The notes: generated from the letters alone by a model not told the origin. 64,000 bases of DNA from Ruminococcus flavefaciens (GCA_023662725.1 JAMPIL010000001.1:761518-825517); one strand, 5' to 3'. Positions 1 to 8,286 are shown, numbered from the stretch's first letter. Numbers and translations are program-made.

Positions 1-277
1 GAAGTGTAGAACCGCTTTCATTGCAGTCGATAACTGCATTTTTAGACGGATTTTTGATACCGTTTACAGTAACAATATCACCGTTCACCTCAAAAGAAGC
101 GCCCAAAGCAGACATGGCGTCGATAGTCGCTTTTATGTCCTTAGACATACTTACTCCGCTGAGAATTGAAGTTCCCTCAGCAAGGGCAGCGCAGATAATT
201 GCTCTGTGAGCGCAGCTTTTTGAAGCAGGGATATCAAGTCTTCCCCTGAGAAAAGACGGTTTTATGAGCATATCCAT
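1..277 (-). CDS. aroA: 3-phosphoshikimate 1-carboxyvinyltransferase (EPSP synthase), N-terminal part
   Basis: Only the first 92 codons are inside the window; the gene runs off the left edge. The reading frame begins MDMLIKPSFLRGRLDIPASKS, and the PASKS segment is the EPSP synthase substrate-binding lysine/serine motif, followed by a typical SGVSMSKDIKATIDAM stretch. EPSP synthase joins shikimate-3-phosphate and phosphoenolpyruvate in the chorismate pathway. The start is ATG at 277, with GGAGG lying inside the last codons of aroB; the two genes are 3 bases apart, so they are surely translated from one message. Confidence 0.93.
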   Translation of the reverse strand, partial: MDMLIKPSFLRGRLDIPASKSCAHRAIICAALAEGTSILSGVSMSKDIKATIDAMSALGASFEVNGDIVTVNGIKNPSKNAVIDCNESGSTL

Positions 278-280
278 TAT

Positions 281-1324
281 TTATCCCTCCATAAGACGGC
301 TGAATTCGCCGACAGTAACTTTTTTTATCTCCGCCTTACCGATAGTATTGCATATTATATAGCTGAGATTTCCCGATTCACGCTTTTTATCCTTAGAACA
401 GTATGGAAGAAGTTCGACCATAGGAATATCGGTTCCAACAGGCAGACAATACTGCATAACACATTTTTTAAGACGCTCCGCAAGTTCATTTGAAGCGAGT
501 TTTTCAGTGATGATACACATTCCTGCTGCAACACCCATTCCGTGAGTATAGTCAGTATAATTATGCCATCCTTCAAGAGCGTGACCAATGGTATGTCCGA
601 AATTAAGTATCATGCGCTCTCCCCTGTCAAATTCATCGTTCTCGACAACGTCACGCTTTATGTCAATACAAGTATAAACGATCTCGTCCATAACCTCGTG
701 AATATTATCACGGTTATGAGCTTCGATAAGCTCAAAAAGCTTTTCATCACGAATCATACCGTATTTTATAGCCTCCGCCATACCGTCAGAAAGAATCTCA
801 GGAGTAAGCGTTTTCAGCGTATCGCTGTCACAGATAACAAGTGACGGCTGATTAAAAGCTCCTACAAGATTTTTTCCGCCCTTTATATCAATGGCAGTTT
901 TTCCGCCGACTGACGAATCGATTTGTGCAAGAAGAGTTGTTGGAATCTGTACAAATTCGACTCCCCTTAAATAAGACGCAGCGGCAAACCCTGTTATATC
1001 GCCGACTACGCCTCCTCCAAGAGCGATGATTATGTCGCTTCTTGTAATTTCAGACTCGCAGAGAAAATCGAGTATCTCGCCGAACGTTGCAAGACATTTA
1101 GACTGCTCTCCGTTCGGAAAGGTGAACGTACTGCAATTAAATCCGTTTTTTTCCAAAGAATCAAGAACCGTTCTGCCGTAAAGCTTTCCGACGATATCAT
1201 CAGTTATAATAGCAGCTCTGCATGATTTTGTGATGTTTCTTATATATTCGCCGCATTTATTTATACCGCCTCGTTCAATAATAACTTCATATGGACGACT
1301 TGTTTTCACGTTAATACTTTTCAT
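281..1324 (-). CDS. aroB: 3-dehydroquinate synthase
   Basis: A protein of 347 residues that converts DAHP to 3-dehydroquinate, the second shikimate step. Visible family marks are the NAD-binding ALGGGVVGD (about 101-109), the IPTTLLAQIDSSVGGK segment (127-142), and the presumed zinc ligands Glu184 (MAEAIKYG), a His in NFGHTIGHALE (241-251) and His261 (HG). Length matches the family. It is followed directly by aroA. The SD is at 1333-1338. Just upstream of the SD is a terminator hairpin, so expression may depend on read-through or a weak local promoter. Confidence 0.97.
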   Translation of the reverse strand: MKSINVKTSRPYEVIIERGGINKCGEYIRNITKSCRAAIITDDIVGKLYGRTVLDSLEKNGFNCSTFTFPNGEQSKCLATFGEILDFLCESEITRSDIIIALGGGVVGDITGFAAASYLRGVEFVQIPTTLLAQIDSSVGGKTAIDIKGGKNLVGAFNQPSLVICDSDTLKTLTPEILSDGMAEAIKYGMIRDEKLFELIEAHNRDNIHEVMDEIVYTCIDIKRDVVENDEFDRGERMILNFGHTIGHALEGWHNYTDYTHGMGVAAGMCIITEKLASNELAERLKKCVMQYCLPVGTDIPMVELLPYCSKDKKRESGNLSYIICNTIGKAEIKKVTVGEFSRLMEG

Positions 1325-1346
1325 TGCTAAAACCTCCGGTACAGAA

Positions 1347-1371
1347 AAAGCCGCCGAAAAACAGCGGCTTT
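1347..1371 (-). terminator. Intrinsic terminator upstream of aroB
   Basis: On the minus strand AAAGCCGC pairs with GCGGCTTT around a 9-base loop and is followed by a run of T. It ends the ExbD-like operon, but the T run stops only about 7 bases before the aroB ribosome binding site. Confidence 0.8.
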
Positions 1372-1405
1372 ATACTCGTTATCTTGCTTTTTCTTATATA
1401 ACTGT

Positions 1406-1846
1406 TTATGAAACAGTGTACAGAATCTGAGCCTTTTCGAGAGCCTCGATAAGTTCTTCCATCGTATCCTGATATGCATTGTCGTCAGTAATCCTAACGC
1501 TGACATTTCCCTTCATTGCCTTGATCTCGGCAACAAAATCGTCTACCTCGATTTTTCCGTTATCGTAGATATACTGATTTCCGAGAACGGCAATGTCTAT
1601 TATTACATCCTGTTCAGGTTCATCTTTTTCATCAACCGAATCGGAAACGGAAGTATCGCTTGTTCCTCCGTCTTTTTCGTCACCGAACAAACCAAATCCG
1701 AAATGCTTCATCAGATATATTATCAATGCGATAATTATGATAAGAAACAATAATCCCCATATACATCCGCTTTTCTTTTTTACAACTTTCTGCGGAGGTG
1801 GATTTCCACAATGTTTATGTGCGTGTTTTTCTTTTGATTTTGACAT
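1406..1846 (-). CDS. Membrane-anchored protein with an ExbD/TolR-like C-terminal domain
   Basis: 146 residues. A basic, His-rich N-terminus (KEKHAHKHCGNPPP) precedes one membrane segment (about 29-47), then an acidic Ser/Asp linker, then a domain of about 70 residues. That domain (IDIAVLGNQYIYDNGKIEVD, then DDNAYQDTMEELIEALEKA) has the layout of the ExbD/TolR extracytoplasmic domain: short beta strand, residue to be compared, then a helix ending before a final strand. It lacks the usual ExbD proton-carrying Asp in its membrane helix. It is the last gene of a three-gene operon with an ExbB-like and an ExbD-like gene, 1 base after the latter. Assignment to the ExbD fold is inference. Confidence 0.6.
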   Translation of the reverse strand: MSKSKEKHAHKHCGNPPPQKVVKKKSGCIWGLLFLIIIIALIIYLMKHFGFGLFGDEKDGGTSDTSVSDSVDEKDEPEQDVIIDIAVLGNQYIYDNGKIEVDDFVAEIKAMKGNVSVRITDDNAYQDTMEELIEALEKAQILYTVS

Positions 1847-1847
1847 A

Positions 1848-2447
1848 TCAATTCAGATCCTTTCGCTCTGCGGTATTGATGTAGGCGCAGTAGAAATTTT
1901 TGTACTCAGCCCTTACAACATCAACAGCAGCATTTACAGTTTTAATATCTTTATAGAGCGAAGTGCTTCCGTCATAAATCAGAACGCAAAGTATAACATC
2001 GTCCTCTTCAAGACCGGCTTTTCCAAGAGAATCGATTATACATCCGCTTATTTCTGTTTCAGAATCCAGCGAAACGCTTCCGAGACATTCATCGGAATTA
2101 TAAACATAAAGCTTTCCGTCCGTATCATACTCTATATCCAAGGTGATGAGTTTTCCCTGTTCATACCCTATAAGAGCTTCCTGATTAGCAGCCGCATCCT
2201 TATTAAGATTTTCAGCCGCATTCCATTTTTTCATAAGCTCAGCATTTTTTTCAATAAGCCTGTCAAGCTCATTCTGTGTATCTTCAAGCTGCTGCTGTAC
2301 CGCAGCGGTCCGCCTCTCTGCATCTGCCATTGCCGATTCGCCGTTTTCCTGAACATTCATCATAACCCAGAAAAGCATTATAAGAATAACGTCCAGGAGA
2401 GCGGTAAGCTCGATAACTATTCCTTTACTTTTGCGATAACCGTTCAT
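1848..2447 (-). CDS. ExbD/TolR-like protein
   Basis: 199 residues with one N-terminal membrane helix (about 13-31). The helix carries the ExbD/TolR signature with a membrane-embedded Asp, in ELTALLDVILIMLFWVMM. A predicted coiled coil rich in Ala, Glu and Gln follows (about 38-80), then an extracytoplasmic domain. In Gram-negative bacteria ExbD pairs with ExbB to form a proton-driven stator. Here the ExbB-like gene lies immediately upstream and overlaps by 4 bases. The organism has no outer membrane or TonB, so the driven partner is unknown. A MotB/ZorB-like role is possible, but no peptidoglycan-binding domain is visible. Confidence 0.8.
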   Translation of the reverse strand: MNGYRKSKGIVIELTALLDVILIMLFWVMMNVQENGESAMADAERRTAAVQQQLEDTQNELDRLIEKNAELMKKWNAAENLNKDAAANQEALIGYEQGKLITLDIEYDTDGKLYVYNSDECLGSVSLDSETEISGCIIDSLGKAGLEEDDVILCVLIYDGSTSLYKDIKTVNAAVDVVRAEYKNFYCAYINTAERKDLN

Positions 2448-3103
2448 ACTTTGTCATCCAATGAAGCGAGCAGATTATTTATAACATCATAATCAGAATT
2501 TTTTACAGAAACAGTATGTTTTTCTTCAACCGATATGCTTTCGTCAGCAGCTTCATGCTGATAGGCATTTTTTATGACGTTATATTCATTTTTTTGAATA
2601 GTCGGTCTTTCCGAAAAATTATTTCTTTCAAGATAAAGCGCAACACTTTTTTCATTGTCCTCAATTTTAGCCGAGATCACTCCATCAAGAAACTTGAAAA
2701 CAATAGCGAAAACCAATCCCCAGAATGTAGAGGTCAGAGCTCCGTAAAAATTACCGGTAACGTCAGAAGTATCGGCAACAAGTCCTAGAAGTGAAACTAC
2801 CGTTCCAAGAATTCCAAGCAGCGGAAAAATTCCGGTAAGATTCACAAAAATAGAATAAAGTTTTCCGGTATGATTTCTCATTGTAACTACTTCGGTTTCA
2901 CGCAGACCGGATATATCGCTGTCGGCTTCTTTGCTTGAAAGTCTGCCGTCGGGAACAAAAACGGTAAGGTGCATTTTTTTATAAAGATTATCCGCCGATC
3001 TGTGAAGCCAGAAAAAGATTATTCCTGTAACAACAGCCGTAATTGCAATAATAAGATCATAACCCCAGAAATTCATAAAAATAACCGAGATAAAATTTTC
3101 CAT
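2444..3103 (-). CDS. MotA/TolQ/ExbB-family proton channel protein
   Basis: 219 residues. A membrane helix lies at about 13-32, and a second pair of helices matches the MotA/TolQ/ExbB core: LTGIFPLLGILGTVVSLLG, then YGALTSTFWGLVFAIVFKF. The GILGTV and ALTSTFWG motifs are diagnostic. The protein is expected to form the channel pentamer of a stator complex with the ExbD-like protein encoded downstream. The C-terminal 70 residues are cytoplasmic, charged and of unknown use. It is first in a three-gene operon with a strong promoter at 3127-3155. Confidence 0.88.
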   Translation of the reverse strand: MENFISVIFMNFWGYDLIIAITAVVTGIIFFWLHRSADNLYKKMHLTVFVPDGRLSSKEADSDISGLRETEVVTMRNHTGKLYSIFVNLTGIFPLLGILGTVVSLLGLVADTSDVTGNFYGALTSTFWGLVFAIVFKFLDGVISAKIEDNEKSVALYLERNNFSERPTIQKNEYNVIKNAYQHEAADESISVEEKHTVSVKNSDYDVINNLLASLDDKV

Positions 3104-3126
3104 TCAGGATTCCTCCCTTAATGAAT

Positions 3127-3155
3127 ATAATAGCATATCCGACAGAAAAAAGCAA
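3127..3155 (-). promoter_or_regulatory. Sigma-A promoter of the ExbB/ExbD-like operon
   Basis: On the minus strand, TTGCTT (-35, 3150-3155) and TATTAT (-10, 3127-3132) are separated by 17 bases. It sits about 25 bases upstream of the ExbB-like start codon. Confidence 0.75.
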
Positions 3156-3187
3156 GGGTTTTTTGTATTTTTTCCACAGCGGTATTA

Positions 3188-3350
3188 AGAATTTGTTCTC
3201 ATAGGCCTACGTGCACGGCATTCCGGCAAATTTGGCCATTGACTGCGTTGGAAATCCTTGCAATACGTCATTATTCCTGCGGCTTTCCGCCTTGTCCATG
3301 ACAAAATTATGCTTGAAAATCCGCACACGAATCCTATGAGAACAAATTCT
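3188..3350. repeat. 163-bp element bounded by perfect 18-bp inverted repeats
   Basis: AGAATTTGTTCTCATAGG at 3188-3205 is exactly the reverse complement of 3333-3350. The 127 bases between carry no credible gene with an RBS. The element lies between the ComEA-like gene terminator and the ExbB-like promoter, both on the minus strand. The form is that of a MITE or other short non-autonomous interspersed element. No target-site duplication is evident. Confidence 0.6.
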
Positions 3351-3371
3351 AACTTTTTTAAAAATAAAAAT

Positions 3372-3390
3372 GGGGGAACTCTGTTCCCCC
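3372..3390 (-). terminator. Intrinsic terminator of the comEA-like gene
   Basis: GGGGGAAC pairs with GTTCCCCC around a 3-base loop. On the minus strand it is followed by a T-rich run (3355-3371). Confidence 0.9.
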
Positions 3391-3404
3391 TGAAAATCCT
3401 GAAA

Positions 3405-4181
3405 TTATCCAACCGTGACGTAATCTACTATTTCAGCAACCTCGCTTTGTTCAAGCTCTTCGATATAAAGCAGTTCATAAACATGACTGTAACCGCCGAT
3501 AGCCTCTCTGAGCCATATAATTCTTTCGGCAATTTCATCGGTAACATATGGCAGAAGCTTTAATTCTTCCGTATCGGCAGTATTGATATTTATGGGAGCA
3601 ACATCTTCAAGACTTACTTGATAAGAATCCGTAACCTCTTCTTCCGTCTCAGGTTCAGGCTCCGGATCAATATAAATATCGCTCTCAGGTTCACTTTCAG
3701 GAGCTGGATATGCAGTGTAATCCGGGTTTTCGACGTAAATATAATTTTTTATATTTTCAAAAATCCCCTCGCCTATTCCGGAAACAAGCATTATCTCTTC
3801 AATATTGTTAAAATTTCCGTTTTTCAAGCGATAATCAATAATTGCCTCCGACAGAACCGGACCGATTCCCTTGAGTTTAACAAGTTCATCAGCGCCGGCT
3901 GTGTTTATATTTATGTAAATTTTATCGTTTTCGGCGGCAGTGGATTCCACTGAAACTGTTGTCGCAGAAACTGTCTGCGTTTCAGAAACAACCGTTGTTG
4001 CGGAGACTTCCGGAATTTCAGTTTCTTGAATCGCATCAGTCATATAAACCTCGGAATGGCTGCTGTTTTCAATTACTCTTATCTCATGCTTTATATCGTT
4101 TTCTTTTATGGCCATTGCAACAGCTGTTGATATAATGATAATGCCGGCAAGAAGCAAGGCAAAGGGTTCTTTTTTATTCAT
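3405..4181 (-). CDS. ComEA-like protein with two helix-hairpin-helix domains
   Basis: 258 residues. One N-terminal membrane helix (about 7-24) would place the rest outside the cell. A Thr/Val/Ser-rich stretch is followed by a ComEA-type helix-hairpin-helix repeat (INTAGADELVKLKGIGPVLS, then SGIGEGIFENIKNYI), an acidic Pro/Glu linker, and a second HhH unit (ININTADTEELKLLPYVTDE). In competent bacteria ComEA binds incoming DNA at the cell surface. Most ComEA proteins have one HhH unit, so the duplicated form is unusual. No comEC is adjacent, so a role in DNA uptake is only suggested. Confidence 0.8.
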   Translation of the reverse strand: MNKKEPFALLLAGIIIISTAVAMAIKENDIKHEIRVIENSSHSEVYMTDAIQETEIPEVSATTVVSETQTVSATTVSVESTAAENDKIYININTAGADELVKLKGIGPVLSEAIIDYRLKNGNFNNIEEIMLVSGIGEGIFENIKNYIYVENPDYTAYPAPESEPESDIYIDPEPEPETEEEVTDSYQVSLEDVAPININTADTEELKLLPYVTDEIAERIIWLREAIGGYSHVYELLYIEELEQSEVAEIVDYVTVG

Positions 4182-4193
4182 ATCTGTTAAAAT

Positions 4194-5585
4194 TTATGAT
4201 TTTCCGTTTTCCTTTAATTGGGATGACATTTTTTTCATTTCTTTGAATTCATACATTGCCATAGGAACTGCTACAATTGCTGAAAGAACATCGGCGATCG
4301 GTCCGGTATATAAGATTCCGTCTATTTTGAAGAAAAGCGGAAGAACCAGAAGTATCGGAACAAAAAAGATGATCTGCCTTGTAAGCGAAAGAAAAACACC
4401 CTTTATTGATTTTCCTATGGATGTAAAAAACGTGGACGTTATGGGCTGAATACAGTTTAACCATGTGAAGAAAAGGAATATCCTGAAAAATTTTACTCCG
4501 AAATCATAATATGTTTCACTTCCGCTTCCGAAAAGTATAAGTATCTGCTTCGGGAAAGCCTGAAATAATATAAATGCCAAAATTGAAATTGCTGCGCCTG
4601 TTTTTACGGCAAGCCAATACGCTTCTTTAACACGTCCGAAATTGCGTGCGCCGTAATTGTAGCTTTCAATCGGCTGAGTTCCCTGAGCAAGTCCTATTAC
4701 TATCGAAAAAACGATCATGTTTACTTTCATTATTATTCCGGCAACAGCTATCGGCTCGTCTGCACCGTATTCAGAAAGACTTCCGTAATGTTTGAGCGAA
4801 TTATTGAGAACAATCTGAACTACGCCTATAGCTATCTGATTGAAAAATGAAGCCATGCCTATCATAGCGACTCTTTTAATACTGCTGCCATTCGGTATAT
4901 AGTGCTTTTTCTCAAGCTTTACCGTTTTGAATTTAAACATATATACGATTACAATAACAGCCGATACAAATTGTCCGATAACCGTAGCAGCAGCGGCTCC
5001 CGCCATTCCCCAGTCCAAAGCAAGAACAAATACAGCATCAAGAACCGTATTTATAACCGCTCCGGCAATATTACAAATCATTGTCATGTGAGGACTGCCG
5101 TCAGCTCTTATAAGATGTCCGCCGCCCGTAGCAAGAAGCAGAAACGGAAATCCGATAGCAGTAATTTTTACATATTCCTCCGCAAACGGCAAACTTTCAG
5201 CAGTTGCACCGAAAAGTTTCAGCATCGGAGTAAGAAATATAAGGGTTGCCGCCGTAATAACAACTCCGCATCCAAGAAGCATCGTCACCGAGCCTCCAAC
5301 ATAATATCCGGCTCGCTTTTTATCTCCCATTCCCATAGCAAGATTAAAGCAGGAAGCTCCGCCGATACCGAATAAAAGTGCGATTGCCATGCATATCGTA
5401 GTAAGCGGAAATGCGATATTTGTCGCAGTATTCCCCAATGTTCCGACCTTTTGTCCGATAAACAGCTGATCCACTATATTATAAAGCGCACTGACCAGCA
5501 TTCCGACAATACTCGGAACCGCAAATTTGACCATCAGCTTTCTAACTGGAGCTGATGCAAGAACATTATTTTCTTCCATTTTCAT
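4194..5585 (-). CDS. MATE family multidrug/cation antiporter
   Basis: 463 residues with about 12 hydrophobic segments. The N-terminus (FAVPSIVGMLVSALYNIVDQLFIG) and the mid-protein RADGSPHMTM region are typical of the clostridial NorM/DinF-type MATE group. These proteins export organic cations or metabolites using Na+ or H+. It lies 12 bases upstream of the comEA-like gene on the same strand, so the two may be cotranscribed. The start is ATG at 5585. The substrate cannot be read from the sequence. Confidence 0.92.
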   Translation of the reverse strand: MKMEENNVLASAPVRKLMVKFAVPSIVGMLVSALYNIVDQLFIGQKVGTLGNTATNIAFPLTTICMAIALLFGIGGASCFNLAMGMGDKKRAGYYVGGSVTMLLGCGVVITAATLIFLTPMLKLFGATAESLPFAEEYVKITAIGFPFLLLATGGGHLIRADGSPHMTMICNIAGAVINTVLDAVFVLALDWGMAGAAAATVIGQFVSAVIVIVYMFKFKTVKLEKKHYIPNGSSIKRVAMIGMASFFNQIAIGVVQIVLNNSLKHYGSLSEYGADEPIAVAGIIMKVNMIVFSIVIGLAQGTQPIESYNYGARNFGRVKEAYWLAVKTGAAISILAFILFQAFPKQILILFGSGSETYYDFGVKFFRIFLFFTWLNCIQPITSTFFTSIGKSIKGVFLSLTRQIIFFVPILLVLPLFFKIDGILYTGPIADVLSAIVAVPMAMYEFKEMKKMSSQLKENGKS

Positions 5586-5674
5586 TTTCCTCTTTTCTTT
5601 TACATTATTCGTATTTATTATACATTATCTGACAAAAAATTTCAAGAGCATTATTTTTATTTTTTAAAAATCTC

Positions 5675-5703
5675 TTGACATTTATTCTGAAAAGTGGTAT
5701 AGT
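5675..5703 (+). promoter_or_regulatory. Sigma-A promoter of the ACT-domain/hom operon
   Basis: TTGACA (5675-5680) and TATAGT (5698-5703) are separated by 17 bases. A 60-base untranslated leader follows, with GGAG before the ATG at 5772. Confidence 0.85.
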
Positions 5704-5771
5704 AATTAAGTAATGTACAATTGTTCACCTGTGGCGGACGTTTCTTACTTTAAATATTATGGAGATTCAGT

Positions 5772-6215
5772 ATGAAAAAAAATTCTCAGCTGATAGTTGC
5801 TGAAGCGGATGTTCTTCCAGAAGTTTTCACCAAGGTTATCGAGGTTAAAAAGCTTATGGCACAAAAGGGCGAAAAAAGTTTTGCTTCTGCCTGTAAACGT
5901 GTCGGAATATCAAGAAGCGCTTATTATAAGTATAAGGACAGCGTTTTCCCATATGAGGAGCTTTTTACGAGAAGAATCGTTAATCTCTATCTTCTCCTTA
6001 GCGACAGTCCCGGTGTTCTTTCAAGCGCTCTTGGCTTTCTTCACAATCTTAATGCCAATATCCTTACCGTCAACCAAAGCATTCCTGTTGACGGAGCGGC
6101 GGCGGTAAATATTTCACTGCGGCTTACAGGAGAATCCGAGCATGAGGTCGATTCGTTTTATTCTATTACTGAACTCAACGGCGTTTTAGAGGTTAAGATC
6201 CTCTCTGCCGAATAG
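5772..6215 (+). CDS. ACT domain-containing protein, PheB/UPF0735 type
   Basis: 147 residues. The N-terminal half is a small HTH-like region (SFASACKRVGISRSAYYKYKD, about 35-55). The C-terminal half is an ACT domain that binds small ligands such as amino acids (SDSPGVLSSALGFLHNLNANI, about 76-97). Proteins of this family, often named PheB, usually lie next to hom or thrB, as here: hom starts 19 bases downstream. The ACT domain suggests an amino-acid sensing role for the operon. No enzyme activity is expected. Confidence 0.88.
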   Translation: MKKNSQLIVAEADVLPEVFTKVIEVKKLMAQKGEKSFASACKRVGISRSAYYKYKDSVFPYEELFTRRIVNLYLLLSDSPGVLSSALGFLHNLNANILTVNQSIPVDGAAAVNISLRLTGESEHEVDSFYSITELNGVLEVKILSAE

Positions 6216-6234
6216 TTTTCCGGAGGTTTATTTT

Positions 6235-7425
6235 ATGTCAGTTAAATTTGCAGTTTTGGGTCACGGAGTAGTTGGGTCCGGTGTTGTCGAGCTTTTTTAT
6301 AAAAATAAAAAAAGCATCGAAAAACGTGCCGGTACAGAAATGGATATAAAGTATATCCTCGATTTAAGAGATTTTCCTGATTCTCCTTACCATGATAAAT
6401 TTACTAAAAATTTCGATGATATTGTAAATGATGAAGAAGTCGTTTCAGTTGCTGAATGTATGGGAGGCGTTGAACCTGCTTTCACATTCGTTAAGGCTTG
6501 TCTTGAAAAAGGAAAAAGCGTTTCAACATCAAACAAGGAACTTGTTGCTGAAAAAGGCGATATTCTGCTGAAAACAGCCAAAGAACACAACTGCAACTTC
6601 TTCTTTGAGGCAAGCGTAGGCGGCGCTATTCCGATTATCAGACCGCTTCACAAGTGTCTTGCAGCTAACGCTATCAGCAAAGTTGCCGGAATCCTTAACG
6701 GTACTACAAACTTCATTCTAACTAAAATGTATAACGACAATATGCCGTTTGCCGACGCTTTAAAGCTCGCTCAGGATCTTGGCTATGCTGAAAAAGATCC
6801 TACAGCCGATATCGAAGGTCACGATGCCTGCCGTAAGATCTGCATTATTTCTTCCCTTGTTTTCGGCAAGCACGTTTATCCGAAAAGCGTCTATACAAAG
6901 GGGATTTCTCAGGTCGAACTCTGTGATGTTGCTGCTGCCGACGTTCTTGGTCACGCTATCAAGCTTATCGCTTCAGTAAGTTCGGAAGATAACGGAAAAA
7001 TTCTCCCTGCCGTAATGCCGATGCTCGTCTCATATGACAATATTATTTCCGGCGTAAACGATGTTTTCAACGCTGTTCTTGTTTGCGGCGACGGAATCGA
7101 TCAGGCCATGTTCTACGGAAGAGGCGCAGGAAAGCTCCCGACAGCAAGCGCTGTTATGGGCGATGTCATTGAAGCTGTAAAACATCATGTTACCGTATTC
7201 TCACAGTCATGGGAATCATCCGATGACGATTCTTTCATTGACAGTATCGACAATTTCAAGTCCCGCTGGTATTTCCGTGTTCCTGCCGGAAGCAGCGCTC
7301 CGGAGGGTTCATACGAGCATGAGGACGGAATTTCATATATTACTGACGAAGTCCTCACATTCAAAGAAGCTTCTGAAACAGCTGAAAAAGTTGGAGCAGC
7401 CGCTTTTATCCCTGTACTTCAATAA
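6235..7425 (+). CDS. hom: Homoserine dehydrogenase
   Basis: 396 residues. It reduces aspartate semialdehyde to homoserine for threonine and methionine synthesis. An NAD(P)-binding fold starts at LGHGVVGSGVVELF (about 8-21). The catalytic domain has GGVEPAFTFVKACL, SNKELVAEKG, GILNGTTNFILTKM and EKDPTADIEGHDACRKICII, all family hallmarks. The last 70 residues are short and do not show a clear ACT domain, unlike many Gram-positive Hom proteins. The preceding gene encodes a free-standing ACT protein. SD CGGAGG lies upstream of the ATG. Confidence 0.96.
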   Translation: MSVKFAVLGHGVVGSGVVELFYKNKKSIEKRAGTEMDIKYILDLRDFPDSPYHDKFTKNFDDIVNDEEVVSVAECMGGVEPAFTFVKACLEKGKSVSTSNKELVAEKGDILLKTAKEHNCNFFFEASVGGAIPIIRPLHKCLAANAISKVAGILNGTTNFILTKMYNDNMPFADALKLAQDLGYAEKDPTADIEGHDACRKICIISSLVFGKHVYPKSVYTKGISQVELCDVAAADVLGHAIKLIASVSSEDNGKILPAVMPMLVSYDNIISGVNDVFNAVLVCGDGIDQAMFYGRGAGKLPTASAVMGDVIEAVKHHVTVFSQSWESSDDDSFIDSIDNFKSRWYFRVPAGSSAPEGSYEHEDGISYITDEVLTFKEASETAEKVGAAAFIPVLQ

Positions 7426-7432
7426 AAAAATA

Positions 7433-7463
7433 ATGCCGGAAACCATTATGCGGTTTCCGGCAT
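7433..7463. terminator. Bidirectional terminator between hom and the PC4-like gene
   Basis: A perfect 12-bp stem, ATGCCGGAAACC with GGTTTCCGGCAT, has A residues on its left and T residues on its right, so it can stop transcription from both converging genes. Confidence 0.92.
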
Positions 7464-7474
7464 TTTTATCAGAA

Positions 7475-7708
7475 TCAATCAAAAGAATCTAAATCAATAT
7501 CTTTTAAAATATCTTTAAGAGAAGCAAGCTCGTCGGCTGTTAATGTAACGCCTTTGCCCATTCTTGAGTGATCGGGCGCCCATTCACGGATATCATATTT
7601 AGGATCATGCTCATTCCAGCTAACCATATTGATCTCCTTTGTCCAACCCTTTGCATTTTCGGAAAGAACTCCGATTTTTTCTGTGATTTCATATTTAAGC
7701 TCTGCCAT
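7475..7708 (-). CDS. YdbC/PC4-like ssDNA-binding protein
   Basis: 77 residues matching the PC4-related YdbC family: KYEITEKIGVLSENAKGWTK, NMVSWNEHDPKYDIREW and APDHSRMGKGVTLT. The family folds like the eukaryotic coactivator PC4 and binds single-stranded nucleic acid. Its bacterial role is poorly defined. The gene stands alone, converging on hom, with its own SD (AGGAG) upstream of the ATG at 7708. Confidence 0.85.
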   Translation of the reverse strand: MAELKYEITEKIGVLSENAKGWTKEINMVSWNEHDPKYDIREWAPDHSRMGKGVTLTADELASLKDILKDIDLDSFD

Positions 7709-7800
7709 TGATAAAATCTCCTTTCTGTTTTGGCTAATTATATTTTAGCATAAAAAAATTAATTTGTCTATACCCGAAAGGAAAAATTCAGAACTTGTTT

Positions 7801-8103
7801 TCAAATTGAAATACAAAGGTAATTCAAAGCTCTGCTGTAAAGCTGTCTTGGTCTTACACGTCCGTTTATCATCATTTCAGTAAAATCGACAGCGTCCTCG
7901 ACATTTCTTGAAAAATCTGCAATCGTTTCTTTTTCTTTGGCAGCAAAATCTTCAACCTCAACCCCATATGTACAAACCATTTCTCCGAAAAGATTTATTC
8001 TTCCGGCGATAACTCTGTATGCGACCTTATTATCACCGTAGACCTCCATATAAACAGTTCTGTCTTGTACCTCTCGCTTTATTTTTCTAACGATTCCGAA
8101 CAT
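7801..8103 (-). CDS. Conserved hypothetical protein, DUF6514-like
   Basis: 100 residues, soluble, without membrane segments. The central YGVEVEDFAAKEKETIADFS and the preceding strand pattern resemble short Clostridia proteins that I recall as DUF6514; that name is given from memory and may be wrong. An SD (GGAGC) precedes the ATG. The gene is monocistronic. No function can be assigned. Confidence 0.6.
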   Translation of the reverse strand: MFGIVRKIKREVQDRTVYMEVYGDNKVAYRVIAGRINLFGEMVCTYGVEVEDFAAKEKETIADFSRNVEDAVDFTEMMINGRVRPRQLYSRALNYLCISI

Positions 8104-8286
8104 ATTTCAAGCTCCTTTCTTTTTATCGGATTGAACTTAATTATACCACATACAAAGAGATATGTGAACAGGTCAAATCACGTTATTTTGCTTATTTTAT
8201 GTCGGAATTTGCCGATAAATCTTAACAGCTTGTCAGGATAAATATATCCGAAAAAATATATCATTCTGCTGAAATAAACCCCATAT

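Noticed and set aside
1593-2492. A 299-codon open frame on the plus strand
   Set aside because: It is antisense to the two ExbD-like genes, has no convincing RBS and reads as a low-complexity Phe/Ile/Ser protein.
3185-3412. A 75-codon frame across the inverted-repeat element
   Set aside because: It has no RBS and runs through the terminal repeats and the terminator; it looks like a by-product of the element.
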